Notes: generated by a model from the sequence alone, not told the origin. A stretch of 64,000 nucleotides of DNA from Rhodococcus sp. H36-A4 (GCF_027158005.1 NZ_JAPVLQ010000002.1:496001-560000); one strand, 5' to 3'; counted from the first letter of the stretch, positions 33,957 to 46,861 are shown. Translations and numbers: made by a program.

Positions 33957-36578
33957 TCACAGCAGACCGAGCTCGTGCGCTGCGGCAATCGCGTCGCGGC
34001 GCGATCTGACCTCGAGCTTGCGGTAGATGCCGCGTAAATGCGTCTTGACGGTGTTGACGGACACGAAGTGGTCGGACGCGATTTGCTCGGCAGTACGCCA
34101 GGACGGCAGCTCGCGGAGCAATTCCAGTTCGCGGCGGGTCAGTGCCCCCGACATCTTCGACTCGGCCGCAGCAGGATGCCTCGGCACGACTTCGCGGGCA
34201 CGATCTGCAAATGGTTCGAGAAGACCGAACCGTCCGCGATTGTGGGTGAGAATATCCCGCACGGTGGCGCCACCCTCGGCGAACGGCAGCAGTATCGCCT
34301 CGGGTTCGGCCTCGGCAAGAGCGCGGCACACGAGCTCGAATGCGCGTGCTGGATTGCGTCGTGCCAGTGCGACGTTTGCGGCAGCGATCGTGGCGCGGAT
34401 GGTGGTCGTGAAGCTGGCGCATCGAAGCTGACCGCCGAGAATTGCCGACAGTTCGGTGTCTGCGGCCTCGAAGCGTCCGTGCACGCGGTGGATCTCGGCG
34501 GACAACAGGGCAACCTCGCCGACCTTGCCGAGCCGTCGCCTCGTGACGGTTACCAGCTCGGTGGCCCAGAGGGTCTCGCCCGCCGTCAGATATCGACGCT
34601 GGACCATCGGCGCCAGCAGTGCCTCGTAGGCAGGAATGACCGGGTGAACCGACTCGATCCACTCACGGCCAGCGGCGCACACCTCCTCGACAGTTCCGTT
34701 CATCACGAGAGCCGCGCGCTTGCCGTACTGCGCGACGGCGGAATCAGCGGATCGACCGATGCTCGACCACACATCCTCCGGTGCCACGGGCGTCGGAGTC
34801 ATCCGGATATGGGCAACGAGAAGTTCGAGCGATTCGGCGACCGAGAAGAGCGGAGTATTGGTCAGTGCGTGCAGGCGTGCGTAAGTGACGGCGCGCTGGC
34901 CACGGGCAATGGCCTCGGTCAATCTTCCGGTGAGAAAGCAGATCCCGGCCGAGGTCACCAGGCAGGTCGTGGCAACCGTCGGGAGATTTCCAGCTCGACC
35001 GTTCGCAACTGCGTCCTCGAGGCAACGCTGCGCCTCGGTGTTTCGACCGAGATGCAACTCGGCGAGTCCGGCGATCAGCAGCGCGTAGGAATCGAGTTCG
35101 GGCGAACCGGATTCGCCGAGCTCCACCTCTCGCAAGCGCCCCAAAGTGTCCTCGATGTCCTTGCCGACTTGCACTGCCGCGTGAACCTCTAGAGTTCGAC
35201 GCAGGATTTCGAGATCGAAGCGCGCAAGCTCGTCGACTGGCCTGCGCCGTAGCGCCGTCAGCGTCGAGATTGCCGGTGCGACACTCCCGGCGGCCAGTAG
35301 TGCTGCTGCGCTGATCAACTGAACGATCTCGTGCTTACGTACCGAAGACGGGCTGTCGTCGATGGCGATCAGAATTTCCGAAGCATTGCCGCGAAGCACG
35401 AGTCCGAGACCGGATGTGCCGAGGATGTCGAGAATCGATCTCGAATCACCAGCGTGCACGCTGTGCTGCAAAGCCTGCAGTGGCTGTCGATAGTCGTTGA
35501 ACCACGAGGATGCGACGCGCTCGAGGCTTCTGATCTGCCCGGCGCCGAGACGACAAATTTCGGCACGAAGATAAGCACGCATCAGCGGGTGATATCGGTA
35601 GGTGGGTTCGGATCCGGGGATCTGATCGATGAGAAAGTTCTTCGCCAGCAGGTGATCGATAGTGGCCTGCGCACTCCCGACGCCGGTCAACTTCTCGGCG
35701 AGATCGGTTGTGAACCATTCGGGTACGGAGGTTTCGATCAGGAATGTACGAGCATCATCGGGTAATCCGGCCAAGATCTCGTTCACGAGGTAGTCGGCGA
35801 CCGTGTGCTGTGTTCCGGTGAAACCGTCGATGAGTTCGGGTGAATTTGCGCCACCGCTCAGCGTCATCGCAGCCAGCCTCAGGCCCGCTGCCCACCCCTC
35901 GGTTCGCTTCATGAGCTTTGTCAGATCATCTCGGGCAAGGGCGATTCCGGATCGCTCGAACATCTCCGACGCTTCATCGGTGGTGAATGCCAAGTCTGCT
36001 GCGGAGATATCGTGGACGAGTCCGTCGAGTCGCGGTTTCTGCAGTGCGAGTGGGGGTTCGAATCGTCCAGCGAGGATGATTCGGAGATTGCACGGCGGCC
36101 AATGCAGAAATGTTCCCAGAAGTGCCAGGACTTCACGGTTGTGCAAGAGGTGGGCGTCGTCGAATATCAGGCAGATCTGTGCGTCGACGCTTTCGATGGC
36201 CTCGACCCGCAGTGCACTGAACTCCGAGTAGGACGGATCGGTTACGGACGGAAGGGATCCGACAGCAGAAGCGAGGTGGGGCGATCCGCACTGGGCGAGT
36301 GCCGAGACTACGCACGCTCTGAGCACGGCCACGTCGTTGTCGGATTCGTCGATGGTGATCCACGCTAGGAGGGTGTCGTCTTCGGCGTCGATCGTATGGA
36401 CCCAATCGACGAGCAGGGTCGTTTTGCCTGAACCGGCGGGCGCCGTGATCACTGCGATGGGGCTGCGGTCACCCGTCGGTTCGAGCATGGTCAGCAGGCG
36501 CTGTCTCCGAATCGTGGCGCCGGATCTCTGTGGTTTTCGGCTTCGCACTCTCGGTGCGGCGCAATGCAGCGTATTCAT
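33957..36578 (-). CDS. Large LuxR-type ATPase regulator (MalT/STAND-like)
   Basis: This 873-residue protein has an N-terminal NTPase domain with P-loop TAPAGSGKTTLLVDWV (46-61) and Walker B region ICLIFDDAHLL. A long helical repeat region of tetratricopeptide/MalT-like sensor type follows. The C-terminal LuxR helix-turn-helix starts near 815 (ALTRRELELLRELPSWRTAE, then QIASDHFVSVNTVKTHL). It is a STAND-type regulator in which ligand and ATP switch oligomerisation. It lies alone, divergent from lysC across 417 bp. Its inducer is unknown. Direct repeats in the shared interval could be its site. Confidence 0.88.
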   Translation of the reverse strand: MNTLHCAAPRVRSRKPQRSGATIRRQRLLTMLEPTGDRSPIAVITAPAGSGKTTLLVDWVHTIDAEDDTLLAWITIDESDNDVAVLRACVVSALAQCGSPHLASAVGSLPSVTDPSYSEFSALRVEAIESVDAQICLIFDDAHLLHNREVLALLGTFLHWPPCNLRIILAGRFEPPLALQKPRLDGLVHDISAADLAFTTDEASEMFERSGIALARDDLTKLMKRTEGWAAGLRLAAMTLSGGANSPELIDGFTGTQHTVADYLVNEILAGLPDDARTFLIETSVPEWFTTDLAEKLTGVGSAQATIDHLLAKNFLIDQIPGSEPTYRYHPLMRAYLRAEICRLGAGQIRSLERVASSWFNDYRQPLQALQHSVHAGDSRSILDILGTSGLGLVLRGNASEILIAIDDSPSSVRKHEIVQLISAAALLAAGSVAPAISTLTALRRRPVDELARFDLEILRRTLEVHAAVQVGKDIEDTLGRLREVELGESGSPELDSYALLIAGLAELHLGRNTEAQRCLEDAVANGRAGNLPTVATTCLVTSAGICFLTGRLTEAIARGQRAVTYARLHALTNTPLFSVAESLELLVAHIRMTPTPVAPEDVWSSIGRSADSAVAQYGKRAALVMNGTVEEVCAAGREWIESVHPVIPAYEALLAPMVQRRYLTAGETLWATELVTVTRRRLGKVGEVALLSAEIHRVHGRFEAADTELSAILGGQLRCASFTTTIRATIAAANVALARRNPARAFELVCRALAEAEPEAILLPFAEGGATVRDILTHNRGRFGLLEPFADRAREVVPRHPAAAESKMSGALTRRELELLRELPSWRTAEQIASDHFVSVNTVKTHLRGIYRKLEVRSRRDAIAAAHELGLL

Positions 36579-36995
36579 ATACGACCGTCTCCCGACGAAA
36601 AGGCCACACGGAGGTTTGCTGGACGCGTCGATAATATTGCACTCGACGTGTTCTTGTGCGATGAAAAGCGATATTCGGTACTAACCGGTATGTTCTAGGC
36701 CTTTTGTGGGTGTGGCGTGTCTTTTTGTGGGTAGCGGTACTGAATACGTCGAATGATAAAAGCGGAATTTGCCGCCGTGCGGTCTTCTTGGTCGAAATGG
36801 TGTGTGTGCCCCATTTGTCGCGAATGTCACGACTTGTCCGGTGACCAGCCCACCCGCACCACGTCGCCGCAGGTGGAGGGCTCCGACGGGCCCTCCCCGG
36901 AACACCCAAGGCTGCTGGCGACGGCATACCTCGGTAAGGTGGCGGGGCCAGATGCACCACAAACACACACTGAAATGCACCGGAGGTACACACGC
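36579..36995. other. 417-bp interval between the LuxR gene and lysC
   Basis: The interval holds both divergent promoters. Direct repeats TTTTGTGGGT at 36702-36711 and 36723-36732 are spaced 21 bp apart. A hairpin (GGAGGGC 36875-36881, GCCCTCC 36890-36896) lies in the probable lysC leader. I see no lysine riboswitch or Leu/Lys-rich leader peptide. The lysC ribosome site GGAGG is at 36982-36986. Confidence 0.5.
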
Positions 36996-39289
<2,294 letters not shown>

Positions 39290-39305
39290 ATCTACCCGAT
39301 CTGCC

Positions 39306-39335
39306 TCCCGGTTGTGCGATCGAGCACAACCGGGA
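39306..39335. terminator. Bidirectional hairpin between asd and the ABC ATPase gene
   Basis: Perfect 12-bp arms tcccggttgtgc (39306-39317) and gcacaaccggga (39324-39335) with a 6-base loop. It separates two convergent genes. Confidence 0.8.
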
Positions 39336-39352
39336 AGCGGATCGCAATGGGC

Positions 39353-40429
39353 TCAGCCCAGGCGGTGGCCGTCGCCAGATGCGTCGAACAGATGCGCATG
39401 AGCCTCGTCGAACCGGACGTGCACGACCTGGCCCTTCTGTGGTGGATCACGCCAGTCGGCGCGCGCGACAATCGTCTGCGTCCGGCCATTGATATCAGCG
39501 CGACCGAACACGAACGCTTCCGAGCCGAGTTCCTCGACGATGTCGATCTCGAGCTTCACTCCCGAGTCTGCGATCTGCACGTGTTCGGGCCTGATCCCGA
39601 ACACGACCTCCGCCCCGGATGACGCCGCAAGGGCCTCGCGCTGAACCGGAATGACTTGATCACCGATCTGCACCCCGCCGTAGGTAATCGGCAGCGTGAA
39701 CAGATTCATCGACGGCGAACCCATGAAACCCGCGACGAACACGTTGACCGGGGTCCGGTACAGCTCGCGCGGTGAAGCGCACTGCTGCAGCACTCCACCC
39801 TTCAAGACTGCGACGCGGTCTCCCATCGTCATCGCTTCCACCTGATCGTGCGTCACATAGACCGTGGTGGTGGCCAACCGCCGTTGCAGTTGTGCGATCT
39901 GGGTACGTGTCTGTACCCGCAACTTCGCGTCGAGGTTGGACAGGGGTTCGTCCATGAGAAATACCTGTGGTTGACGCACGATGGCGCGCCCCATGGCAAC
40001 TCGCTGCCGTTGACCACCGGAGAGTGCCTTCGGCTTCCGGTCGAGGTAGTCCTCCAGGTCGAGCAGCCTCGCAGCCTCGAGCACTCGCGTGTTGATCTCT
40101 TCCTTGCTCGCCTTCGCAAGCTTGAGCGCGAAGCCCATGTTCTCGGCGACGCTCATGTGCGGATAGAGCGCGTAGTTCTGGAACACCATCGCGATGTCAC
40201 GATCCTTCGGCTCGGCGTTGGTGACGTCCTTGCCTCCGATGAGGATCCGTCCGCTGTTCACTTCTTCGAGACCAGCAAGCATGCGGAGCGAGGTGGACTT
40301 GCCGCAACCGGATGGGCCGACGAGGACGAGGAACTCGCCGTCCTCTATCTCGAGGTCCAGTGCGTCCACCGCAGGCGCATCCGAGCCCGGGAAAAGCCTG
40401 CTCGCGCGATCGAACGTAATCGATGCCAT
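39353..40429 (-). CDS. Carbohydrate ABC importer ATPase, UgpC/MsiK/SugC type
   Basis: This 358-residue ATP-binding subunit powers sugar-type ABC importers at the inner face of the membrane. Walker [10 protein letters not shown] (38-46), signature [15 protein letters not shown], Walker [13 protein letters not shown] and switch [16 protein letters not shown] are intact. The C-terminal TOBE/MalK regulatory domain runs from about 240 ([11 protein letters not shown]). ATG at 40429 was chosen over longer frames because it gives the standard N-terminus and has GGAGGG upstream. No permease or binding protein gene lies nearby. It is therefore probably a shared ATPase, as MsiK in Streptomyces, serving several transporters. 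Confidence 0.93.
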   Translation of the reverse strand: MASITFDRASRLFPGSDAPAVDALDLEIEDGEFLVLVGPSGCGKSTSLRMLAGLEEVNSGRILIGGKDVTNAEPKDRDIAMVFQNYALYPHMSVAENMGFALKLAKASKEEINTRVLEAARLLDLEDYLDRKPKALSGGQRQRVAMGRAIVRQPQVFLMDEPLSNLDAKLRVQTRTQIAQLQRRLATTTVYVTHDQVEAMTMGDRVAVLKGGVLQQCASPRELYRTPVNVFVAGFMGSPSMNLFTLPITYGGVQIGDQVIPVQREALAASSGAEVVFGIRPEHVQIADSGVKLEIDIVEELGSEAFVFGRADINGRTQTIVARADWRDPPQKGQVVHVRFDEAHAHLFDASGDGHRLG

Positions 40430-40578
40430 GTTCTGTGAAATCCCTCCACCGGCAGGAACGTGCCGGACGATCCGAGTGTGGGGTATCGACGGGTGCCGAC
40501 GAAGGAACATAGTATGGGCGCGGTCACACTGGTGGGCGGGAGGGTAGCCCGCGGCATGACACGGCACGGGCGAAGGGT

Positions 40579-42399
40579 GTGGATGTGGACGGTATTTCGC
40601 GCAGGTCGGTCCTTCGGAGTCTCGCTCTGGTTGCTGCCGTTGCCGGGGGTGCAGCGCTGCCGTCGAGTTCGGTAGCTCGGCGGGCTTTTGCCGACGATAT
40701 CTTCGGCGGCCATAGCCCATTGCTGTTCCATTCGCCCACGCTTGCACCGTTTCGTGACGAGTTGCCGAGGCTGCCGGTTGTCGGGGGTTCGCAGGTGTCG
40801 CTCGATGCGCGGAGTGCGATGCATTCTTTCCATGCTGATCTCCCGGCCGGTCCGACCTTCGGATACGGCGAACTGGATTATCTGGGCCCGACCATCGAGT
40901 CCGTGCAGGGTCAGCCGTGGACGTTGTACTACACCAATCGCACCGAAGGCAATCCGCTTGCGGCCGATGTGGATACTTCGCTGCACGGGATGAGCGAGCA
41001 GGACCGGCACATGACTCCGACGTCGCTGCATCTGCATGGGAGTATCACTCCACCCGACAGTGACGGCAACTCCGAGATGCTCGTCCGTCCGGGTGAATCT
41101 CTCACTCATAGGTTTCCGGGGCTCAACGAAGCTGCCGGGTTGTGGTACCACGATCACGCGATGTCGATGACGCGCATCAATGTCTATGCGGGTCTGGTTG
41201 GAGTGAATCTGGTTCGGGATCAATTCGATTCGGGCCTCGCCGACAACTCTCTGGGTTTGCCGTCCGGTGAGTTCGAAGTGCCGTTGGTGCTGCAGGAAAA
41301 GATCATGAATCCTGACGGCAGTATGAGCATCAGATCCAATATCACTGTCCCCCAGGAAAAATGGGAAGGTGGCGCGACCGGAGACGTCGGCGTCGTCAAC
41401 GGGAAGATCTGGCCGACGATGGAAGTGGCACGGGGGCTGTACCGCTTCCGCATCGTCAATGCCGGCTCCTACAGTGTGTGGAATCTGTTCTTCGGCAACA
41501 GGATGCGGTTCTGGGTGATCGGGAACGACGGCGGGCTTCTCGATGCGCCGGTGCAGACCGACAGTATTCGACTGGCGCCGGCCGAACGGGTCGATGTGTT
41601 GGTCGATTTCGGCTCGCTGGCACCCGGCGAACTGGTCGAGCTCCGCAACGACGAGCCGCCACCCGCCCAGGCTGCATCGTTGGGAGCGGTGCCGATGCCG
41701 TTGTTCTGCCAGTTCAGGGTGGCATCGGGCCGAGGATATGTCGGTGACGTCATGACGATGTATCGCGGAGGCAAGGGTCAGCCACCATTGCTCCCGATGG
41801 TTCCTACGGCCCAGGTTCAGCGGACGGTGACCGTCAATCAGCCTTCGGCAGGGTTGTCGTTGGCACCGCCGATGATGACGCTCAACAATCTTCGCTACAG
41901 CGACCCGGATATCGAGATGCCGACGCAGGGCGTCGTCGAACAGTGGAACATCGTCAACACCACCCTCGAACCCCACCCGATTCACCTGCATCTGGTGCAC
42001 TTTCGCACGCTCGGCCGAGCGCCGGTGGATCTGACGGCGTACATGCGAGACAGCCCGCGTCCGGACGTCGGCGTCAAGTGGGCACCCGACGTCGAGCGAT
42101 ATGTGACCGGGCCGCTGTCTCCGCCGGCCGCATGGGAGTCGGGCGCGAAGGACACCGTCAACACCTATCCGGGGACCGTCACGCGAATTCTGGTGCGATT
42201 CCCCACGGCCGACGAGCTCGGATTCGATCCCGATGCAACTTTTGCCGGTCCTGCGCCTGTGCTCGATGGCGGCCATGCAGGTCACGAGGCTGGCGGTGGG
42301 CAGGCGAGCTCGACCGAGCTGCAGGGTTACATGTGGCACTGTCACATGCTCGATCATGAGGATCACGAGATGATGCTGCGTTACCGACTATGTGCCTAG
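40579..42399 (+). CDS. Tat-exported multicopper oxidase
   Basis: This 606-residue laccase-like enzyme oxidises phenols or metals with reduction of oxygen to water. A twin-arginine signal ([19 protein letters not shown]) directs the folded, copper-loaded protein across the membrane. The four copper-binding motifs are present: LHLHG (type 2/3, N-terminal), [17 protein letters not shown] and [14 protein letters not shown] (type 1). The layout is of the CotA/bilirubin-oxidase group. GTG at 40579 is used; GTG at 40585 has better spacing to GAAGGG. It is monocistronic and divergent from the ABC ATPase gene. A His-rich stretch ([11 protein letters not shown]) precedes the last motif. Confidence 0.9.
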   Translation: MDVDGISRRSVLRSLALVAAVAGGAALPSSSVARRAFADDIFGGHSPLLFHSPTLAPFRDELPRLPVVGGSQVSLDARSAMHSFHADLPAGPTFGYGELDYLGPTIESVQGQPWTLYYTNRTEGNPLAADVDTSLHGMSEQDRHMTPTSLHLHGSITPPDSDGNSEMLVRPGESLTHRFPGLNEAAGLWYHDHAMSMTRINVYAGLVGVNLVRDQFDSGLADNSLGLPSGEFEVPLVLQEKIMNPDGSMSIRSNITVPQEKWEGGATGDVGVVNGKIWPTMEVARGLYRFRIVNAGSYSVWNLFFGNRMRFWVIGNDGGLLDAPVQTDSIRLAPAERVDVLVDFGSLAPGELVELRNDEPPPAQAASLGAVPMPLFCQFRVASGRGYVGDVMTMYRGGKGQPPLLPMVPTAQVQRTVTVNQPSAGLSLAPPMMTLNNLRYSDPDIEMPTQGVVEQWNIVNTTLEPHPIHLHLVHFRTLGRAPVDLTAYMRDSPRPDVGVKWAPDVERYVTGPLSPPAAWESGAKDTVNTYPGTVTRILVRFPTADELGFDPDATFAGPAPVLDGGHAGHEAGGGQASSTELQGYMWHCHMLDHEDHEMMLRYRLCA

Positions 42400-42498
42400 T
42401 CGTGAAAGCGGAATGAACTCACGAAAGGTCGAGCCAGTGACTCCAGAACGATAAACTCGGAAGCTGGATCACCTATAGACCCCTCGCTTTGGAGCCTG

Positions 42499-43161
42499 AT
42501 GCCTACGCGATCTCGACGTCCGATCCCGACATGGACGACATACCAACAGTCCATCGGCGACAGGTCCGACTTGTTCTCCACAATCCGTGAAAGATGGCCC
42601 ATCGAACGGGCGCTTTACCCGGGGTCCTACCTCGACCTATCGCCTTCCACAGCGATTTCCTCGGTGACCTACCTCGACACCGACCGGCGCGCAGCAAAGT
42701 TCTTCGCCGAACCCGACCTCATACGGAGAGACCTGAACAACAAGACAACGCCCGCCGGTATCAACGAGGTCGCGTTCCTCTCGGCCGATTACACCAGCGC
42801 TCTGCCATTGGAGGACGACAGTTTCGATCTCCTCATCTCCCTCTACGCCGGCCCCGTATGGGACCACTGCCGCAAGTATCTGCGGCCCGGCGGACTCCTG
42901 CTTGCCAACTCCAGTCACGGAGATGCCAGTATCGCCGCTCTTGACCCGGACCTCACCCCCATTGCAGCGGTTCATCATCGAGACAGCGAATACCGCATCG
43001 ACGAACAGGACATCAGCGAGTACCTCATCCCCAAGTCACCGGCCGCAGCAGATGCCCAGAAGATCCGCGACAACGGTCGTGGAATCGTTTACACCCGCAC
43101 TGCATTCGCCTATATCTTCCAACTTCGTATGTCGTCTGCCATGAGCATGGGACCACTGTGA
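42499..43161 (+). pseudogene. Methyltransferase-like gene truncated by the IS element
   Basis: A 220-codon frame encodes a class I SAM-methyltransferase-like protein: SYLDLSPSTA, LPLEDDSFDLLISLYAGPVW and KYLRPGGLLLANSSHGD are the recognisable motif II/III pieces, while motif I is weak. The last ten residues (MSSAMSMGPL) lie where the insertion sequence begins, so the native C-terminus is lost. The distal fragment on the far side of the IS cannot be identified with confidence. ATG follows GGAG by a short spacer. The function of the intact ancestor is unknown. Confidence 0.65.
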
Positions 43162-43168
43162 GCTGATT

Positions 43169-43192
43169 TTGCCAGGGTGATGGGACCACCTG
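43169..43192 (+). repeat. Left terminal inverted repeat core of the IS21 element
   Basis: Twenty-four bases starting ttgccagggtga and ending ccacctg match the reverse complement of 45761-45784 exactly; similarity continues inward with small gaps. Confidence 0.85.
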
Positions 43193-43315
43193 GATTGCCA
43201 GTTATGGGACCACCGGCGCGCCGTGTCGGTGGTCTCGTCGTTTGCTCGTTCGATCGTTTGTGACAGCTCAGCGAGGTCACGGAGGTCGGACGGCACGGCT
43301 TTTCGGGAGATCAGT

Positions 43316-44926
43316 GTGAACGAAATCAGAGAAGTGTTACGGCTGTGGCTCGGGACGGCGGGGTTGCCCGCTCCGGGGCTGCGGACGATCGCCGAGCACG
43401 CCGGTGTGGACCGTAAAACGGTCCGCCGATATGTCGAGGCGGCTCGAGGTGCGGGGCTTGAGAGAACGGACGACGCCTCCGCGATCGACGACACGTTGAT
43501 CGGAACGGTCGTCGAGGTGGTGAGACCGGACCGGCCGCACGGTCACGGCGCGGCATGGGAACAGCTCGTTCCCCACCAAGACCAGATCACCAAGTGGGTG
43601 GCCGGTGATGGTGAACAGAAACCTCTCACGATCGCGAAAATCGAAGTCCTCCTTACCCGTAAAGGGTGCGTGGTGCCGTATCGGACGTTGCACCGGTTCG
43701 TCACTGAGCGTTGCGCTTTCGGCCGCAAAGACCTCACCGTCCGAGTTGTCGACGGAGATCCCGGGATCGAATGTCAGATCGACTTCGGATATCTGGGGAT
43801 GCTGACCGACCCCGACGACGGGCGGGCCCGCAAGGTGCACGCTCTGATCTTCACCGCGGTCTACAGCCGACACATGTTCGTGTGGCTGAGCTATTCACAG
43901 ACGTTGGTGGCGGTGATCGCCGGATGCGAAGCCGCGTGGAAGTTCTTCGGCGGCGTCTTCGCGGTGTTGATCCCCGACAACCTCAAACCTGTGGTCACCG
44001 CCGCGAACCCGATCAGCCCGCGGTTGAGCGATGGATGGCTCGACTACAGCGCTCATGTCGGTTTCATCACCGATCCCGCCCGGGTGCGGTCACCGAAAGA
44101 TAAACCGAGGGTCGAACGGGCAGTGCAGTACGTGCGCGGAAACTTCTGGGCCGGTGAATGATTCAGCAGGATCACCGAAACCCAAGGGGCAGTCGTCCGT
44201 TGGTGCAGCGCCACAGCGGGTATGCGCATCCACGGCACCACCTGCGCACGGCCACGCGAAGTATTCGAGGACTCGGAACTGTCAGCGTTGTTGACGGTGC
44301 CGGCCGTCTACGACATCCCGGTCTTCAATGATGTGAAAGTCCACCGCGACTTCCACGCCGAAGTCGGTCGATCTCTGTATTCGTTGCCGCAGCAATGGAT
44401 CGGATCGAGCTTGTCGGTGCGCGCGGACACCGAGCTGGTCAAGTTCTACCACCGCGGCACCCTGGTGAAAATCCACCCCCGACAGCCCGCGGGTGGGCGG
44501 AGCACCGACCGCTCAGACCTGCCCGAACACAAGACCGACTACGCCCTGCGCGATGTCACTTCCTTGATCAAAACCTGCGCCGGGCACGGTCGCTGCATCG
44601 GGATCTACGCCGAACGAATCCTCGACGACGCCCTGCCCTGGACTCGGATCCGCAGCGTCTACCGACTCCAGATGCTGGTGCGTCGTTACGGAGCCGAGCG
44701 GGTCGAACAGGCCTGCTCGCTCTCGTTGGATCTCGACGTCGTCTCGGTCACCAAGATCGCGTCCATGTTGGAGCGAGCCACCGAGAAAGCAGCACCTGCG
44801 CTACCGAAAGCCGTCGGCCAGGCATCGACCCGCTTCTCACGTGATCCATCCGAATTCCGTTCCACCACAACATCATCACTGTCGATCGTCGACGGTGCTG
44901 CCGTATCCTCGGAAGGCAACTCATGA
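43316..44926 (+). pseudogene. istA: IstA transposase with an internal nonsense codon
   Basis: The frame codes for an IS21 transposase of about 536 residues: N-terminal helix-turn-helix (LRTIAEHAGVDRKTVRRYVE), integrase DDE core with IECQIDFGYLG, AAWKFFGGVFAVLIPDNLKP and DKPRVERAVQYVRGNFWAGE. A TGA at 44159-44161 interrupts it right after this last segment. The reading frame continues unchanged (FSRITETQGAVVRWCSATAG, then MRIHGTTCARP) to 44926. It is thus a single nonsense change, not a frameshift. Translation may restart at ATG 44222, but the DDE core and C-terminus would be separate chains. GTG at 43316 follows GGGAGA. Confidence 0.85.
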
Positions 44927-45729
44927 CCACCACCCGCACTGCAACAGTCACCACCGAACCGGTCGGCACAGACCTCGTCCGACTACTCAAAGCACTCAAA
45001 CTCGGTGCGCTCGCCGAGACCCTGCCCGACCGAGCAGCCCTGGCCCGACAACACAAGCTCAGCCACATCGGATTCCTCGAAGTACTCCTCGCCGACGAAG
45101 TCAACCGCCGCGATTCGCGCTCTGCGACATTACGATCGACGAAAGCCGGCTTGGATCCGGCGATGATGTTCCAGGCGTGGAACACCCACGACGATCTCCG
45201 GTACGACCGGACCCTGCTCGGGGATCTGACCTCACTGCGGTTCCTCGACGCGAACCAGTCCGCGATCATCCTCGGACCGGTTGGTGTCGGTAAGACGCAT
45301 CTGGCAACAGCATTGGGGCACATGGCAATCCGGCGAAGGCACACTGTCCTGTTCGCGCGATCGGACAAACTGTTCACCCGGCTGCGCGCAGCCCGCCTCG
45401 ACAATACCGTCGACGCCGAAATCCGACGACTGACCGCCATCGAGGTACTGATCATCGACGACTTCGCTCTGCGGCCACTCGATGCAACCGAGACCAGCGA
45501 CTTCTACGAACTGATCGTCGAACGTCATCGGAAGAAGACCACTATCGTGGCCTCGAACCGCGAGCCGTCCGAATGGCTGACCATGACCGCCGACACCCTC
45601 CTCGCGCAATCAGCGATTGACCGACTGACCTCCACCGCACACACCCTGATCATCGAAGGCCCGTCCTACCGACAACGCACCCGACCCGGAACAGTTGGCG
45701 CCACCACCGACAACGAGCATCCTCAATAA
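44923..45729 (+). CDS. istB: IstB helper ATPase of the IS21 element
   Basis: This 268-residue AAA+ ATPase assists IstA in transposition and target choice, and is related to DnaC/DnaA. Walker A is ILGPVGVGKTHLATAL (around 115-130) and Walker B VLIIDDFALRPL. Sensor VASNREPSEWL and the C-terminal arm SAIDRLTSTAHTLIIEG are intact. The ATG overlaps the istA stop (ATGA). It looks intact although its partner istA is interrupted. Confidence 0.93.
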   Translation: MTTTRTATVTTEPVGTDLVRLLKALKLGALAETLPDRAALARQHKLSHIGFLEVLLADEVNRRDSRSATLRSTKAGLDPAMMFQAWNTHDDLRYDRTLLGDLTSLRFLDANQSAIILGPVGVGKTHLATALGHMAIRRRHTVLFARSDKLFTRLRAARLDNTVDAEIRRLTAIEVLIIDDFALRPLDATETSDFYELIVERHRKKTTIVASNREPSEWLTMTADTLLAQSAIDRLTSTAHTLIIEGPSYRQRTRPGTVGATTDNEHPQ

Positions 45730-45760
45730 CGCGCCACGGTGGTCCCTACCCTCTGGCAAT

Positions 45761-45784
45761 CAGGTGGTCCCATCACCCTGGCAA
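45761..45784 (-). repeat. Right terminal inverted repeat core of the IS21 element
   Basis: Reverse complement of 43169-43192. Further in, the match continues as ggtggtccc-type blocks. Confidence 0.85.
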
Positions 45785-45874
45785 GCGACACCTCCAGTCA
45801 ACCTGCGCTACGACTCCGGATTTGGAAGGATCGCTTTGCTTTTGGAAGGTCGACGGCGGGACCGCATGCAGGCT

Positions 45875-46759
45875 TCACGTCCACCGTTCGACGAACGCAC
45901 CCACGGCGGTGTTCGCGGTATCGGGGTGTGATGCAGTCAGGAAGTGTTGTCCCCCGTCGACGATCTGGAGTTCGGCTGAAGGAGATTGCGTGAACTGTGA
46001 GATTCCATGCTCGGCGTTGGCGACGGAGTAAACCTGATCGGCAGTGCCTTGTACCCACAGCACTGGGCACTTCACTTCGTCGAGGCGTGCCTCGAGGCCA
46101 TCCCGATCGCGGAGATTGACCGTGCTCGTCCGGAGTCGGCGGCGGCCCTCGTCCCCGGTGTAGTTGGATCGGTAGGTTTGCAGCCAAAAATTGCGTTCTT
46201 CCTCGGAGACTGCTTCGCCCAAGCCGGCGCCAAGGACGGCATTTACGAAATCGTCTCCTACCACCCAGTCGTCACTGACAGGCGTCGATAGTGCATCAAT
46301 GGATGGGCTGCAGAATTCTGACCCGTTCCAGCAACCTCTGTCCATGCTCGCTTGGCTCTCGAAGTCCATGGAGGTGCCAAAGATAACGATTCCCTGGATG
46401 ACATCAGGAGTAAGCATCGCCATCCGCGTGGCGATCCATCCTCCTTGGGAGGTTCCGAGCGCGAATGATTTTTCGATGCCGAGTGCCTCGAGGACCTGCA
46501 GGTTCGCGACTGCGCTGTCCCAGTAGGTGAACTGACGGTAGTTGGCGCGGGTTGCACCGTGACCATAGGGCTCGATGGCCAGCATGTTCATAGCTGCATT
46601 GAGCTCTGCGTTGGCGAATTGAGGGCGGTACAGCTCCACGGACGTGGTGAACGAGTTGGCCATGACCATGGTTGGCAGCGACGCATCGTATTCGCGTCCG
46701 AACTTGTAGCCGATGGTGGATCCGCCAAGGTGGGGGATATCGATAGTTTTCGTAGTCAT
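45875..46759 (-). CDS. Alpha/beta hydrolase
   Basis: This 294-residue alpha/beta-hydrolase-fold enzyme shows the nucleophile elbow ALGTSQGGWIATRM (Ser around 98), a late Asp in LWVQGTADQVYSVA and the final His in DGGQHFLTA. The oxyanion region MVMANSFTTSVELYRPQFA replaces the usual HG motif. No signal peptide is seen. It is the third gene of the minus-strand branch of the catabolic cluster, 102 bp after an ADC-family gene. Ester or lactone hydrolysis is likely by context with the Baeyer-Villiger monooxygenase on the other strand. Substrate unknown. Confidence 0.85.
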   Translation of the reverse strand: MTTKTIDIPHLGGSTIGYKFGREYDASLPTMVMANSFTTSVELYRPQFANAELNAAMNMLAIEPYGHGATRANYRQFTYWDSAVANLQVLEALGIEKSFALGTSQGGWIATRMAMLTPDVIQGIVIFGTSMDFESQASMDRGCWNGSEFCSPSIDALSTPVSDDWVVGDDFVNAVLGAGLGEAVSEEERNFWLQTYRSNYTGDEGRRRLRTSTVNLRDRDGLEARLDEVKCPVLWVQGTADQVYSVANAEHGISQFTQSPSAELQIVDGGQHFLTASHPDTANTAVGAFVERWT

Positions 46760-46861
46760 CGAGGTCCTTCTGGGTTCGAGTGAGGAGGGGATTCAATCGG
46801 GCTGGGGCCGACGCACGCGGGCAAAAAAGTGGTCTGCTGTCAGCAGGAGCGAGAGGCTCTA

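Larger units (their letters stand above)
43157..45790 (+). mobile_element. IS21-family insertion sequence (about 2.6 kb)
   Basis: The element holds istA and istB in the usual overlapping order between long inverted ends. A 24-bp block (43169-43192; reverse complement at 45761-45784) is exact, and further copies of atgggaccacc repeat inside both ends, as IS21 multi-site ends do. The outermost bases are uncertain: I placed them at TGT (43157) and ACA (45790) by the family rule. I could not find a target duplication. Left end seems to carry one extra repeat unit. istA has an in-frame stop, so the copy is probably immobile on its own. Confidence 0.85.

Noticed and set aside
36579-36995. Lysine riboswitch or amino-acid leader peptide upstream of lysC
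   Set aside because: No L-box-like conserved core and no Lys-rich short frame; only a hairpin and direct repeats.
40345-42366. 673-codon minus-strand frame opposite the multicopper oxidase
   Set aside because: Shadow frame; the plus-strand protein has all four copper motifs and a Tat signal.
45791-45931. Distal fragment of the IS-interrupted methyltransferase gene
   Set aside because: A short open stretch (VNLRYDSGFGRIALLLEG) follows the IS, but it overlaps the end of the hydrolase gene and I could not relate it to a methyltransferase C-terminus.
46826-46846. Terminator between the ADC-like gene and the second hydrolase
   Set aside because: On the minus strand a CTGCT/AGCAG stem with 3-base loop precedes a T6 run, but the stem is only 5 bp and separated by several bases from the T-run, so I left it out.
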